Counted from the first letter of the stretch, positions 43,575 through 55,799 are shown. The stretch is 64,000 nt of DNA from Kingdonia uniflora (GCA_014058105.1 JACGCM010001655.1:372001-436000), one strand, 5' to 3'. The notes: generated by a model not told the origin, from the sequence alone. Numbers and translations are program-made.

Positions 43575-43791
43575 GACGTTATGAATACAGAGAGGTGTAA
43601 ATGAAAAATGAGTAGAGAAGAGTAAAATACATTTAATGATAGGCTTATAGTAATGAAAGAGTGCATCTCACCAAAAGGCGTGAGGGGACTGACAGGAGCA
43701 GGAGAAGGGACGACTTGGTTAAAAAATTGAGGAAGGTTGACACGAGTTCTCATAACTGCCAGCAGTTTGAACAGAAATCTATAAATAATAC
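43575..43791 (+). pseudogene. Element D antisense gene, exon 3, first half
   Basis: The plus strand ends with VKKLRKVDTSSHNCQQFEQK, SINNT directly against the left LTR of element C. It matches exon 3 of copy C (HNNCQQLERDTINN). The second half of the exon resumes on the far side of element C at 58063. Upstream residues are poorly conserved and the left limit is a guess. Confidence 0.65.
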
Positions 43792-44406
43792 TGCAATGTC
43801 CTAATTCCCTAAGCTCAAGATGGCTCAGAATTAGCTCTGCCACCAATGTTCCTATGACAAAATTAATATAAAGCAAGAAATGACACAGGTGATTTAGCAT
43901 GAAAAACCTTTGAATAGGCAAAATACCATGACCTCGGGTTGATGGTTTTAGTAATAGTAACTTTTATTGCTTGAGGCTTATATCTTATTGCAAGTGATCT
44001 CTCAAACAAGAAATACTTGATCTTGTAAATAAGAAAGTTGGTGTTTGAGAATCTAGAAAATATTGTTTTCTTGGTGATTTTTTGTATATTTTTCTTGTCC
44101 TTGTCTCTTCTGAAACTTTTCCCTTATATAGGCCCTGCTCGCAGTTCGTTATCGTGGTGAAGTAGGTTCTCCGAACAATGTGGTAAGTAGTGGCTGATTG
44201 AATAACCGCTGAGTTCATGAGAGACAGGTGTTTTTGACTTGTTCATGCTTTTTTATTGTGCTTGACCCACGTTCTTCATCAGTTCGTGGTGTAGGTGTCA
44301 ATACTAATTATTTATGTTATGTGTAAAATGCGTGAGTCTGATATGTAGGCAGTTCGAGTTGAAGGCAGCTCTAATAGGTGTAGGTGTCGAGGGATAGGTC
44401 CCTATA
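43792..44406 (-). repeat. Element C left LTR (3' LTR of the element)
   Basis: 615 bases; on the minus strand from TATAGGGACCTATCCCTCGA (TG changed to TA) to TTAGGACATTGCA. A TATATAAGG box is at 44122-44130. The neighbouring polypurine tract reads GAGGGGGTAAT on the minus strand. Confidence 0.9.
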
Positions 44407-44742
44407 ATTACCCCCTCATAACTGAAGTCACGAGTGGCTTTGGTTGAGAAAGAATTTGTAGAGTTGTGGTGTTAAAAGTTGAAAAGAAATGAGGAATTTT
44501 ATTGTTGGTTTGATTGGAATGGAAAATGGGTATTCTTTTTATGGATGAATGTATCTACATTGAATGATGATGAAAATATTAATGTACGCGATGCTTGGAG
44601 TTTTGAGAGTAGCTCTGTATTGTCTACTTTTGAAATGTATCTGTATATTAAATACGAGGGTTATATAAATTGTAACTGTATAGAGGATTCTGTCAAAGTA
44701 CTTTGTTTGTTGGAAAAAATTCTTTGGAAGTCTAGATTGATA

Positions 44743-45060
44743 ATGGTGAAGACCCGGAGAATGGTTTATGAAGAGAGAGTTTTTGTGGAGATATAGAAAT
44801 TTAAGCGAAGATATTTTGGTGACCAATCATTGGAAATGCCTACCCCCATTCCCGTTCCACTGACGTATTTGGGTATGTCAGAAAAAGAGCCGGCAGAAGC
44901 TGAAGATGGTTTTATACTGAATGTGGAGATTTTATTATGTTATCTTGACAGGTGAACAACGTTGGAGGCATCTCCGTATCCTTGCGGAGGACAAGGTTGA
45001 GGAGACTGATGTGGAGGCTTGTGTAATTGTGGGGCAGTTTCGCCAGTATCTTGCGTAGGA
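44743..45060 (+). pseudogene. Element C antisense gene, exon 1
   Basis: MVKTRRMVYEERVFVEI, a stop, KFKRRYFGDQSLEMPTPIPV, YLGMSEKEPAEAEDGF, then in another frame MWRFYYVILTGEQRWRHLRI and LAEDKVEETDVEAC. One frameshift near 44910. Same block as A exon 1 and B exon 1. Confidence 0.65.
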
Positions 45061-46059
45061 TTAAATTTTAAGTTAGGGCCTTCTTCATCTCTACCAACTC
45101 TCTGATGGTTGTGGTTATAGAGGAGGCTATGGTAGTAGTGATAAAAGGAGACAGAGATCAGAAGTCTGCTCATGCACCATCATCATTTCTTGGCTCTAAG
45201 AAGACGTTTTATTTGAAGAGTTAGTTCAAGTACTGACTATCTTTCTTCTATAGCTTCAATTTGATGTTTGGCTTCAAATCTAAACTCTTATCAAAATCAG
45301 AGGAAAAAGGATGCTTAGTATTTTCTAATACCTGTTTTCCTTTAGAAGATTCTAGGAGTAAAACATCACTAAAGACAGATGAACTGAAGGATTTGCTATT
45401 TTCAGAGTACCTAAAGTTTTGTTATCTATAAAGTACATTAAAGACTTATTTTCTATAAAGTACCTGAAAAATTTGTTATCTGTAAAGTATTTGTAATTTA
45501 TACTCGAGCTTAATTGAACATGTTTATTCAAACTCTGTATTAATAGATAAAATTAACTCTTGTGATTGTAATCGAGCTATGAGTAATTCGGGGATGCATA
45601 AATAGAGGTCGAAATGTAATATACATTGAAACTAGAAATTATACCATGCCAATCGAGTTGTAAATATGTGCTTGTAACATATAAGATGTATAAAAATTTA
45701 ATTTTGAACTGAATAGCTTAGAATTATTAGGGGAGATAACTGCAAAAGATTTAATTTTTTTTGCAATTTGGAAATTTGAGCTCAGGGAGCTCTCTTTGAA
45801 ATATTAGATTGTGAGAAAATAATCTCAAAATGAGGTAGGCTGAATTCACTGATGTCGATGTGGATAGATAAGTTCACATAATTTCTAATCAGGATATTAG
45901 GGTTTGCTGTTGTGAAAAAATAGAATATAAATACGAATTATGGGGAATTTGAATTAATCTAGTGATCAACATAAATAGGGGGAAAATGAATATAAATAGG
46001 AGGAAGATATAGAAGACGGTGTTGACTCAATTTGAAAAAAATTGTTATGCCGCTGAGGG
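45061..46059. other. Element C: probable intron 1 of the antisense gene
   Basis: AT-rich, no coding signal. Short direct repeats of AAAGTACCTGAAAAATTTGTTATCT type occur near 45410-45490; similar ones (TTTACAGATAACAAGTCTTT) occur at the equivalent place of element B (39730-39800). Confidence 0.45.
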
Positions 46060-46380
46060 ACGATTAACGATTAAGATAGCTAAAGTGCGAGAGAAGATCT
46101 TTGGTTTGCTAGATTAGGATGCTGACTTGCCAGTGTTCAAGTATTAGTTTAAAGACTTAGATTAGATAGGTAGGGATCTTGAGTTAGGATGTTGTTTCTA
46201 CGAGGAGCTATTCCAGGAAGTGATTGTGGAGCCTTCAGCTCAAAGAGAGGCAGTACGATTAATTGCTGAAGTAAAGATAAAGTTGGAAGATGTGAGGATT
46301 GCTTGAGGTGAGCTGATCAGGTGTGGCTCTCCAGCACATCTGGGTTGTTTCAAGTATAATTATATGTGAGGGAGTAAATT
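46060..46380 (+). pseudogene. Element C antisense gene, exon 2
   Basis: IKIAKVREKIFGLLD, stop, DADLPVFKY, GRDLELGCCFYEELFQEVIV, REAVRLIAEVKIKLEDVRIA, GELIRCGSPAHLGCFKYNYM. All lie in one frame with four stops. B exon 2 and A exon 2 share both halves. Confidence 0.6.
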
Positions 46381-46721
46381 GTATGTGGTTGAATAACTGC
46401 CAAGGAAATGTAATTAGAATGAAGTTTGAATTTGTCCCATTTTGCTGCAAATGTTGTTATGACTGTTTTGAATAAAGAATTTGAATTTTTGAAATATTGA
46501 AGCTTTGGAAATGACGTCAGCACTTCTATAAGTAGTGGAAGCCATAATAGAAAAAGTAGGTAGCTTTATTTTTTGTCTCTTGTATTAGTGTAGGAAAAAT
46601 TTGATTGCGTGTAAGTTTTAAATCATCTTGAGTTTGGGAAGGTTAGAGGAAGATTTGGGTAATAAATATAATAAAATATAGGGCATGGGGCAATAATGGG
46701 AAGGTATTTTCATCAAAAAAG

Positions 46722-47055
46722 AATAAAAAGTCTGATATTAATTATTGAAGGGATGCCTCAGGTCCAAAATCTAGGGTGGCTCGTATGAGGCACAATAACT
46801 GCCAACAATTAGAGAGAGATACTATAAATAATGTGTTATATAATTCATTGAAATATTTATCAACTTCTGAAAAATTGAAGAACTGTGAGAGAGGAAAGAA
46901 AATAAATAGCAGAAATTCTTCTGAGAGATTAGACCAGAGTGATAAACAATCAAGGCGAGAGAAGTTTGTAGAGACTGAGTCACAAAGGTGGTTGTATAGC
47001 AGCGTTATGAAGGAAAGATTTGACCCTGCTTCAGATTTGTTTTTAAGCATTGAAG
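46722..47055 (+). pseudogene. Element C antisense gene, exon 3
   Basis: SDINY, stop, RDASGPKSRVARMRHNNCQQ, LERDTINNVLYNSLKYLSTS, then QRWLYSSVMKERFDPASDLF, LSIEG at a GTCAGT donor. Matches exon 3 of A, B and D. Ninety-five codons are open from 46776. Confidence 0.7.
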
Positions 47056-47289
47056 GTCAGTGAAAGTTTTTGTGATATCGTTGATGTGTGTTTTTGAAAG
47101 ATTTTTGTTGTTTTCAAATTTTGACAAATTACTATTTATAGTAATTTATAAAAATATGTGTGATATATGTGTATATATAAACATAAAAATGCGAATGATA
47201 TATGTATAATGTATGTGTAAAAGATAATGATGGAATGCCTAGATTTGATGTAGATCAAGAGTGAGGATTGTTTATGTAGAGTCATACCT

Positions 47290-48070
47290 CATAAGTATCG
47301 TAATTGAAGTAGAGACTTCACCTATTATGGAGGCCTCGACCTCTGGTCGTTCGGTTGAGTCTAAAAATACAAAATCTTATAAGGAAAATAAAATAGGAGT
47401 GGTTGAATTTCCAAATTTCCCTGGACAGTTATTATCATATCCTCCGAACTTCGATGTGTTTAGAGAGTTTTCTAAATCTAAGGCTCTTATAGGGGGAAGA
47501 TGGTTGAATTTTGTAGAACATATCGGTAGGTAGATTAGAAGATGTATAGGAGGATCTGTGGAAGAGTATTTCTTCCTGTTGGCTGATTTAGAGAAGGAGA
47601 AATCTGACAGGGGAATAGATGAATCTATCTCCTTGGAGTATTATGATGGGAATATTCAGGGTAGCCTGGAAGAGGGTTTTCTGTATTACCTGTCTTAGTT
47701 GGAGTACCAGTTGAGTCTGCCCCTAAACAATCTTGCAAAAAGGATAATGAAGGTCATAGGAGCATGTCTTGCCCAGTTGAACGGGAACATGTGAGAGGTA
47801 ATAAATGTCTGTGAGAGTTTGAATAAGTTGTGGGTGAAGAATGAGGTGGAGAGAAGAATTTTTCCTGAAGATTTATTACAGTTTTATGGAGTGAAGAATT
47901 ATTCTACAAGTGGAGGGTCATATTTTTTTATGAGCTCGTCTTGACCTCTTTTCTTCAATCTGAGCTTAGCAGGTCAAATTTGGAATGATAATGTGATTTG
48001 GGTGAAAGGTAATTGCCTTCAGAGAGATGATAAAGAACCCATGGAACTTTATATAGAACTGTGAAGTAAA
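47290..48070 (+). pseudogene. Element C antisense gene, exon 4: central PF04195-like domain
   Basis: MEASTSGRSVESKNTKSYKE, FPNFPGQLLSYPPNFDVFRE, ALIGGRWLNFVEHIGR, stop, then EEYFFLLADLEKEKSDRGID, SLEYYDGNIQGSLEEGFLYY, LPLNNLAKRIMKVIGACLAQ, LNGNM, VINVCESLNKLWVKNEVERR. The last part, after a shift, has FFNLSLAGQIWNDNVIWVKG and NCLQRDDKEPMELYIEL, then a GTAAGT donor at 48071. It parallels B exon 4 over its full length. Confidence 0.7.
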
Positions 48071-48149
48071 GTAAGTGTAATAACGTATAATATTGAACTA
48101 CAAAAATTAAATGCTGTTTTATTGTTGATAATGTGTTGTTGTTTGACAG

Positions 48150-48647
48150 GTCCCCAGTCGAAGGTATAAAAGAAAAATTCCTTGTTAGATACGGTTGCTC
48201 AGGAAGTGGTTGAGCCTGTGGTAGTGCTGATAGACCTTGGTATTAATAGAAATAAGCAAGCTAATAGCAGGTTTGAGAAAGTTCAAGCGTCCTAAGCAAC
48301 GAGACTGATGATGTATATTGGTGGCAATAAGATGATGGGAGCTGATGGTGAGAGACGAGTGGTATTGCCAAAGGCGCCTAGAATTGATTTTGTAGACGTT
48401 CCAGAGTCTACCATGACGAGCAAGCTAGTTCGGGTGTTTACGAAGAAGATGTTAAAGCGTGGCTCGATCTCTAGAACCACGGGGAGTGGTCAGGTCGAGT
48501 GAGGGGCATAAAAGAGAAGGGTAGATCCATTTTCTGAACTTATTGGGGCAAAGGTCATAGTGAATCGACTTGGTATGGAAGATGAGTTGAAAGCTTTCGA
48601 GGGTGAGGCTTGCAGCTCGCAAGGGTATGGAGGAGATGAGCAAAGTG
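48150..48647 (+). pseudogene. Element C antisense gene, exon 5
   Basis: After TTGACAG: KNSLLDTVAQEVVEPVVVLI, DLGINRNKQANSRFEKVQAS, stop, ATRLMM, then an open part (48308-48502) with KAPRIDFVDVPESTMTSKLV and RVFTKKMLKRGSISRTTGSG. After stops it continues RRVDPFSELIGAKVIVNRLG and ends at a GTAAGT donor. Equivalent to B exon 5. Confidence 0.65.
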
Positions 48648-48736
48648 GTAAGTTTGATGACTGAATGTTTTCTAAATTTTGTATAGTGATTTATCTCCAA
48701 AAATGTGATTGATTTGTATTTTTTGCTTGTTTGCAG

Positions 48737-49152
48737 GCTGTTCATTTGATGAAGGGGAGTGCCTCGAGATGGAGGAGGAGAAAGCCAAGCTCAAGAGTTG
48801 GAAGGCAGAGCTCGAGAAGGAGGTTGCTCGATTGAAATATGACTTGGTTCTGGAGGGGAAGCGACTGAGTTTTGTGAAGGATGCGCAAGAGGTGGAGATT
48901 AGTGAGCTGATAGAAGGAGCGAGGAAGAATCTGGAAGAGGTGGTACTCCAGCGTGATAGACTTGGGTGCCATATTCTGATAATAGGGTACTCCAAAACTG
49001 AGGTAAATGACATTATGGAGGATACCTACGTTGAAGAGGTGGAGGTTGAGAATGATGGGGCTGGCGTTATGACAGGGTTGGAGGGAGTTTCTCCCCAGAC
49101 TGTGCGAGAGAACGAAGGGGATGATGGCAATCCATAGAATGAGAAAAAGAAG
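48737..49152 (+). pseudogene. Element C antisense gene, exon 6
   Basis: After GTTTGCAG the frame is open to 49137: GCSFDEGECLEMEEEKAKLK, coiled coil (ELEKEVARLKYDLVLEGKRL), ELIEGARKNLEEVVLQRDRL, GCHILIIGYSKTEVNDIMED, TYVEEVEVE, GLEGVSPQTVRENEGDDGNP. The donor AAG/GTATAG follows after a stop codon (TAG at 49135). Same signature as A and B exon 6. Confidence 0.8.
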
Positions 49153-49692
49153 GTATAGTAGAATTATTGACTATTTGGTTGTATGATTAGGAGGGGTTTA
49201 TGAACTATAACTGTATGGATCAATGTATGATAAATTTAAGTATGCTAAGTAATATTAGTAAACCTTGTTTGTAGGAACATAAGGATATACGCCTCAGAAT
49301 AAAATAATTAGAGAATGAGCTCGCTAAGGAGAAAGATGCCTCAATGTCCCTATTGACTTCGCAAGCTGAGTTGCAGGTTAAAAAATAGCAAAAGATATTT
49401 GATTTGTATGTTTTATTACTCTAGAGATACAAAGTAAAAATTAGAACATAGAGACAAACCAATAACATGTTAATAGTTTAGTTGTAATGATACTCAATTG
49501 TGTGTAGATATTATCGAATTAGAAGTATATGTTATTGTTCATCGAACTGGGATCATACCTCGATCTTAAGTTTTAGAAGCAGTTTCACACAATAGATGTC
49601 AAAAAATAGATTTTTTTTTGAAATCAGATTCCTGCATTTTTTAAGTTAGTGTTCTTGAACCGAATATGATGTATTGTTTCTGTGATGTGTAG

Positions 49693-51153
49693 GCTAAATT
49701 GGAGTCAACTCTCTTGAGCGAAGAAGTGATACGGCAATATAACTAAGAGTTTACGGTGGAGTTTGATAGAATGAGAGAGACAAATGAAGATAGGGAGGAT
49801 CAACACATAAAGGTACATTTTAAATTCTTCAAGGTAACACAAACCGTTGATGACCTCACTCGAAAGATCGAGGCGAAGGACGCCAAAATTGGTAAGAGGA
49901 ATAAAGAGCTCGCAGAGATGAAGGAAGAGACAGTAAAACTTAAAAGCTAGAATGATGCACTGGTGGTAAAGAGTAAGGAGGCTGACATGGCTCGATACCG
50001 TATCCAGGCGTTATAAATGACAGAGAAAGAGTTATGCCATTTTGAGGTCAGTCTAAAGGACCAAATGATCAGCAAAACAAACGAACTAGAGCGGACTCGA
50101 GCTGATTTACTGAGTACTAGGAGCGAACTGAAGCGGTTGAAGAATAAAATGATTGAAAAAGATAGCGAGTTGAGGAGAGATTGAGATGACCTATCTAACT
50201 CCAAAATTGTGGTTGAGCAGTTGACTACAATTATACCTGCGAAAGACATAGAGTTCTGGTTGGTGCAATGAAAATGTGATAAGTTGAATGAGTGGGTGGC
50301 AAAATTATAGACCGATTTGGCTCAGGACAATTCGCGCATTAAAAATGTTAAGGGTAGAGAATGCTCGATGAAGAATAAAGGTGATGCCAGGGTTTCCATT
50401 ATTCAAGGGGATTTAGTTAGCCTATTTCCTTGAATTAAAGAGCTGGTAGGAAATGTAGCTCGAACTTAAGGTCACGTCCAAAAAGGAGATAAACATTTAA
50501 GGGAGTGTCAAAGTAAGTTAGATTTTGCTCATGTCAGGGAACAAGAATTAGAGCACGTGATTTGTGGTAAGGATATTTTAATAAGGAATAAATATGATTT
50601 GTTAAAGAAATCCCCTTCTGGGGTAGGTATTGACAAAGAGCTTGAGGAACTTTGTGCTCAGGTGGCAGAATTAAGGACAATGAACCAAGCTAAATCAGAT
50701 AAAGGAGATGAAAAGGAAAGGGAGCATATGTACCTTATGTACCATGCAGATATTCGCCTGGAATGGCATGAGGCATGGTACACGAAGTTGTAAGATCGCC
50801 TTCAAAATGTGAGTATAAAATTTTCCAAGGTAGTTATGTCCAAAGTATCGTGCTCAGAAATGCTAACGGAAGTTATAGCCTATTTTGTTGATGAGGTGAG
50901 AAGGATTGAGTTATAGAGAGATACCTTGTATGATTGTTTGTTGAATAGAGGATATAATTATAGAGCTGATGTAGATCGAGAAAACGGTATGGACTCTATA
51001 GAAATGGAGTTAGGTTCAAGATATTCTAAATTGGTAGAGAAAGGCAAGATTATAATGGCTGCTCGAGCTCAAGATTTTATAGTTGATCGTCCTCCTATTA
51101 TAGGAGAAAGAGTAGCTGACCTCCCATTAGTAGAAATGAATCCTTTGCAGTAG
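49693..51153 (+). pseudogene. Element C antisense gene, exon 8: coiled-coil tail
   Basis: One reading frame over about 480 codons with around ten stops: EFDRMRETNEDREDQHIKVH, KFFKVTQTVDDLTRKIEAKD, KSKEADMARYRIQAL, DQMISKTNELERTRADLLST, then VGIDKELEELCAQVAELRTM, HADIRLEWHEAWYTKL and the end RPPIIGERVADLPLVEMNPL. Heptad patterns run throughout, so an elongated coiled coil is expected. It ends 27 bases before the tandem repeats. Confidence 0.7.
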
Positions 51154-51179
51154 TTACATATCTAACCTGTAAAAGTATC

Positions 51180-51710
51180 TGTCGTAGACATATTGAGAGA
51201 TGAAAGCTAGCTTTACATTTGCTTTATCTTATGTCTGGTAGAGTTCTCTAATTAAAAACTAGTATTACCTTCGTTTTAATTGCAGAGTATGTATTGAGTT
51301 TGATTCAAAGCTAGTTTTGCCTTTGCTTTAATCAGTATAATTGTCGCAGCCATATTGAGAAATGAAAGCTAGTTTTACCTTTATTTTATTTTATGTCTGG
51401 TAGTGTTCTTTGATTAAAAACTAGTATTACCTTTGTTTTAATTACAGAGTATGTATAGAGTTCGATTGAAAGCTAGTTTTACCTTTGCTTTAATCGGTAT
51501 AATTGTCGTAGCCATATTGAGAGATGAAAGCTAGCTTTACCTTTTCTTTAACTTATGTCTGGCAAAATTCTTTGATTTAAAACTATTATTACCTTTGTTT
51601 TAATCGTAGAGTATGTATAAAATGCAGTTTAAAAGCTAGTTTTACCTTTGCTTTAACCGGAATAAAGGTTGATTGAAAGCTAGTATTATCTTTGCTTTAA
51701 GATATGCATC
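51180..51710 (-). repeat. Tandem repeats, about 54-bp subunits in 162-bp higher-order units (element C)
   Basis: GAAAGCTAGTTTTACCTTTG followed by CTTTAATC-like ends recurs about every 54 bases from 51201. Every third copy is more alike (51201, 51363, 51526), giving three 162-base higher-order units plus a partial one. On the minus strand the core is GCAAAGGTAAAACTAGCTTTCA, shared with B and, less closely, A. The block lies between the stops of the antisense gene (51153) and pol (51848). Confidence 0.85.
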
Positions 51711-51847
51711 GTTTACGTAAGTAAAAAGTTGTGTGGGATAAAACTTGGAAGTTTTCATTGAATAAAATAAAATGTACATTTTATGGAGATAAAAATCTTA
51801 CTTTTGTAATGGAAAGAACAACAATTTGAATTAGAGTAGTGAAGGAC

Positions 51848-54800
51848 TTAATGATTGTACCGTTTTAGTTGCGTAGTATTCCATGAAGTTGGGATTCAAA
51901 TTCCTTGCGCAACCATGAGATAATAGGATCCCAGACCAGTTAAACCATTGATTAGGAATGGACCCTCCCAGTTTTCTGCCAATTTCCTTGTATATGCCTC
52001 TTTTTGGTGTGGAAGGATTTTTTTGAGGACGAAATCGTTGATTTGGAAATTACAGCTTTAGACTCAGCTGTTGTACGAACTGGAAAACATATGTTGCAAG
52101 CCAATTTAAAATTATTTTCTTCGTCGGTAAGCTCGTGATCTTTGACTTGATGGTGGCATTATGCTGAAATGACGGCTACTGTGTCATAGGTGAGGAGGAA
52201 TGGGGCACAGCCGGCTGATTGACGTAGAGTGGTGCGGTATGTCTATAAGATATATAGGAGCTCTCAGATCCTTTTTCCTTTTTTTGGTGATTGAAGCATT
52301 TTCTTGAGTCTATCTACGATTGTTTTGTTAATGATTTCGGCTTGGCCATTGCCTTGAGGGTAGTAGTGATTGGATGGTGAGTGGATGATGCTGTGTTTGT
52401 CGAGGAAAGCTGCAACTTTTTCTCCAACTGATTGTGGCCTATTATTGATACGAATTAGGTGGGGGCATCCAAACCAAGTAATGATATGTTCCCAGATAAA
52501 AGTGATGACTACTTCTTCTTTAGTTCGACAAAGTGGTACTGCTTCTACCCATTTTGCAAAATAATCTGTAGCTACGGGTAGGTATCATCAGTTTCCTGGA
52601 GTATTTGGGAATTCCTCGACAAAATTGAGCACCCACCGCTTGAATGGTCTGTATCACTTTGCTTGCATATAGTTCAAGCGTAGGGGCAAAAATTATTTGT
52701 CCATGTCGTTGACATATATCACATTTGCGTGAGTACTCTTCTTTTTGCTTGCATATGCCTGGCCAGAATACTTGTTAAGTAATGGCTCAGTTAGCGAGTG
52801 ATTGACCTGCGGCATGGGAGCCATAAGTCCCTTCATATAAATCTTTGACCATCTCGACTGCTTTCTTTCTGGAGAGGCACTTGAGGTAAGGCCCCGTGAT
52901 TGAACGGCGTTATAGAAAACAATTTTGATTTGTGCAGCACTTTAAATTTTTGATCAGCTGTCGGCGCCCTTTTAGATCTATTGGATGGGGTCCTTTGCAT
53001 TCGTTGTCGGTGCCAAGGTAGGCAAGGAAGGGCTGCCACCAATCGTCGTCCTTCTCTTTATCACTCCTAGTATTGATCATATATAAAATGCGATCAATGC
53101 TGGGGGTTGATAACAAGACCCAGCTAGATAAGCTAAGGAATTGGCATGCCCATTTTTACCTCAAGGAAGATAATCGAGAGTTTCTTTCACAAACTGGCTC
53201 ATCTTATCTGTAACGTGGGTCGCATATTCCATCATCTTACCATTCTTCGTGTATTGCTCAAAGTAATGGTGTGCGATAAGTAGAGAATCTGTGTAGATTA
53301 AGTATTCTGGGAAGCGGAACTCAAGTGCGAGGTTGAGTCTATGAGCGAGAGCTTCGTATTCGGTAACATTACTAGAGTCTTCAAAATCCAATCAGATTAA
53401 TTCCTCGATTCTGTCGGTGGAAGAGGATATCAATACGATTCAAATTCATAACCCTGCGGTTCCTGCTAAGCCATCTGTAAGAAGTCTCCACCCTATCCTT
53501 GTAACCCATTCAACTCGCTCGTCAAATGCTTTGGCTTATAAATCTTCTGTAATTTCTTTTGCAAGGTCAAGATCGTGCTCCTCCCACATGGGATCTTCCA
53601 TTGGAAAATCTGTGAGAAAATTTACAATGGCATGACCCTCTTTTGAATGTCGTTATTTGAAGTTGATATAATGTTCTCCCAAACTGACTGACCATTGTTG
53701 CACTCTCCTGGGCTTTTTTTTTTGAAAAAATTTCCTTGAGTAGGTAGTTCGTCATGAGTTTGACTTAAATGAGCTTGGAAGTAGTGCCTAAGTTTCTGTG
53801 AAGTGTAAATAAGAGTTATAAGTAGTCTCTCGATTTTAGAATATCTTGTTTCCGCTGGAGTGAGGGTAATGCTAATGAAGTAGACTGGTTTCTCAATCTT
53901 TCCATCAAGTCGAATATGAACAGAGCTGATATAAGTATCTGCAGCTGCTAGGTAGATGATCAGTTCCTCATTATCTACTAGGGTGTTCATGATGGGAAAC
54001 TTTCCCAAATAAGTTTTGAGTTCCTAAAAAGCTACCTTGCATTCTGATGTCCATTAGATCTCTACATTGCGATGAACTTTTCCTCATTTGGTTCAACTGT
54101 GGTGTAGCAGGAGCAGCCAATAATAGCGATTTGAATATTTAGAAACGAATCGGTTGATAACGGCAATCTTGCTGGCTTTTTTTTGTGCGTCTTTTGTCAT
54201 CTTTGAAGATGGCATGTTGAGGAGTGCTTGAATTTGATCTGGATTGGCCTCAATCCCCTTCTTGTTGATCAGATGGCCGAGGAATCGGCCTAAATGTACT
54301 CTGAATTAACACTTATCAGGATTGAGTCGCATCCTGTAAAATCAAAGAATGTTGAATATTGTGTAGAGATTGGTGATGTGGCTTATTAACTGTATGCTCT
54401 TGCACAAGAGATAATCAATATAGACTTCCACAATTTTCTGAAGATGTGCTTTAAATATAGTAGTCATCAACTGTTGATAAGTCGCGTCTGTGTTTTTATG
54501 TCCGAAGGGCATGACTTAGTAGTAGTAAAGTCCTCTTTCAGTTATGAAAGTGGTCTTTTTTTTATATTCTTCCAAGAAAGGAATCTGATTGTATCCAGAA
54601 GTAGCATCAATTATAGATAAAAGTTCATGACCTGCTGTAGAATCAAGAATGTGATGGATGTTAGGAAGAGGGAAACTAGCCTTTGGAGTGTGTTTGCTTA
54701 GATTTGCTAAATCAATATAAACTTGGACTTTTCCATTCTTCTTCTGTATAGCGACGATGTTGGATATCCAATCTGGATACTTAGCTTCTCGAATGAATCC

Positions 54801-55799
54801 CACTTTGATCAATTTCTTAATCTCTATGTTAACTTCATCTCGAAGACGAGATGACAGTCGTCGTTATTTTTGTTTGACCGCTGTGGCATTGATGTTGATG
54901 GCCAATTTGTGAGATGCCTTAGTCAGATTGACCCCAAGCATCTCTTCAAAAGTCCATACAATGACATCTCGATTCAGCCGTAAGAATTGGATGAGAGCAT
55001 CCTTATCGTGTTGGACTAGCTTGGTACAGATAAATGTACCTCTGTTAGGTCCATCAATGTTGATGTATTTTGTACGCTCTTCTGCTGAAGGCTAATCATC
55101 AAGGTGATCAGCTTTCAGTAATTGATATGCAGTGTATCTGTCTGAGGTATCTTGCTATATAGTGTATCTGTCTGAGGTAATTATTATACAGTGTATCTGT
55201 CTGTTCGAGAAAGCTTTTGACTACCTTTGATTTTGCAGATACTATTATTGAGCTTGATGAAGTATGTTTGATGATAGGTGGAAGCAATTGTTTCCATGTT
55301 GTGAATCCAGCAGTGGCCTATAATCCTGAGATAGCGAGATTTGGTGTTGATGACGTAGAAGACAACATTGATAGTGGCTGGTTCTGTGGTAATAGGTGAG
55401 ATGATCTTGCCTACGCGCTCATCTTTGGAACCATTGAATCGACTGATATTTGTGTCGCTTGGAATAACTTGATCAGCCAATCCTATCTGGTCGATTGTGC
55501 TCTGAAAGAGAATCTTAGTACTGCTCCCAGTATCGAACATCATTGAATGCATGACAAACTTCTTCATCTTGATCATTATGACTAATGAATCATGATATGG
55601 AAATTTTACATGACTAATGTCGCAATCATTGAATGAGATCTTAAGCTGGCAATTGCTCGACCCAGGTAGAAACTTGGCTTCTTTATCTTTAGGTGTAAGA
55701 TCACAACATTCTGATAGTCTCATGTGCTCTAATCTACTAGAGTTATTGATTTGATGAATTTTGATCATGTTACCGTGGTACATATGGCAGAAATGTTTT
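51848..55799 (-). pseudogene. Element C pol: protease, RT, two RNase H domains, integrase, decayed
   Basis: Protease region (55783-55184) is open for 199 codons with FVMHSMMFDTGSSTKILFQS, keeping the DTG active site. Reverse transcriptase (54812-about 54180) has KVGFIREAKYPDWISNIVAI, SIIDATSGYNQIPF and TTFITERGLYYY; the catalytic motif reads YIDYLL in place of YVDDLL. RNase H (54008-53622) has TLTPAETRYSKIERLL. The second RNase H (53391-53161) has VTEYEALAHRLNLALEF and YTDSLLIAHHYFEQY. Integrase (about 52660-51848) has ATDYFAKWVEAVPLCRTKEE and GNGQAEIINKT, but the first two catalytic Asp positions read Asn (VLNFVEEF; RINNRP). Stops and shifts separate all parts. Confidence 0.9.

Larger units (their letters stand above)
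44743..51153 (+). pseudogene. Element C antisense gene: multi-exon PF04195-like/coiled-coil protein
   Basis: Best copy for exon structure. Exons on the plus strand: 1 (44743-about 45060), 2 (about 46060-46380), 3 (about 46722-47055), 4 (about 47290-48070), 5 (48150-48647), 6 (48737-49152), 7 (49275-49376), 8 (49693-51153). Donors: GTCAGT, GTAAGT, GTAAGT, GTATAG, GTTAAA after exons 3 to 7. Acceptors: TTGACAG, GTTTGCAG, TTTGTAG, ATGTGTAG before exons 5 to 8. Introns are about 80 to 320 bases. Stops occur in exons 1, 2, 4, 5, 7 and 8. The last residues RVADLPLVEMNPLQ match the ends of copies A and B. Confidence 0.8.
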
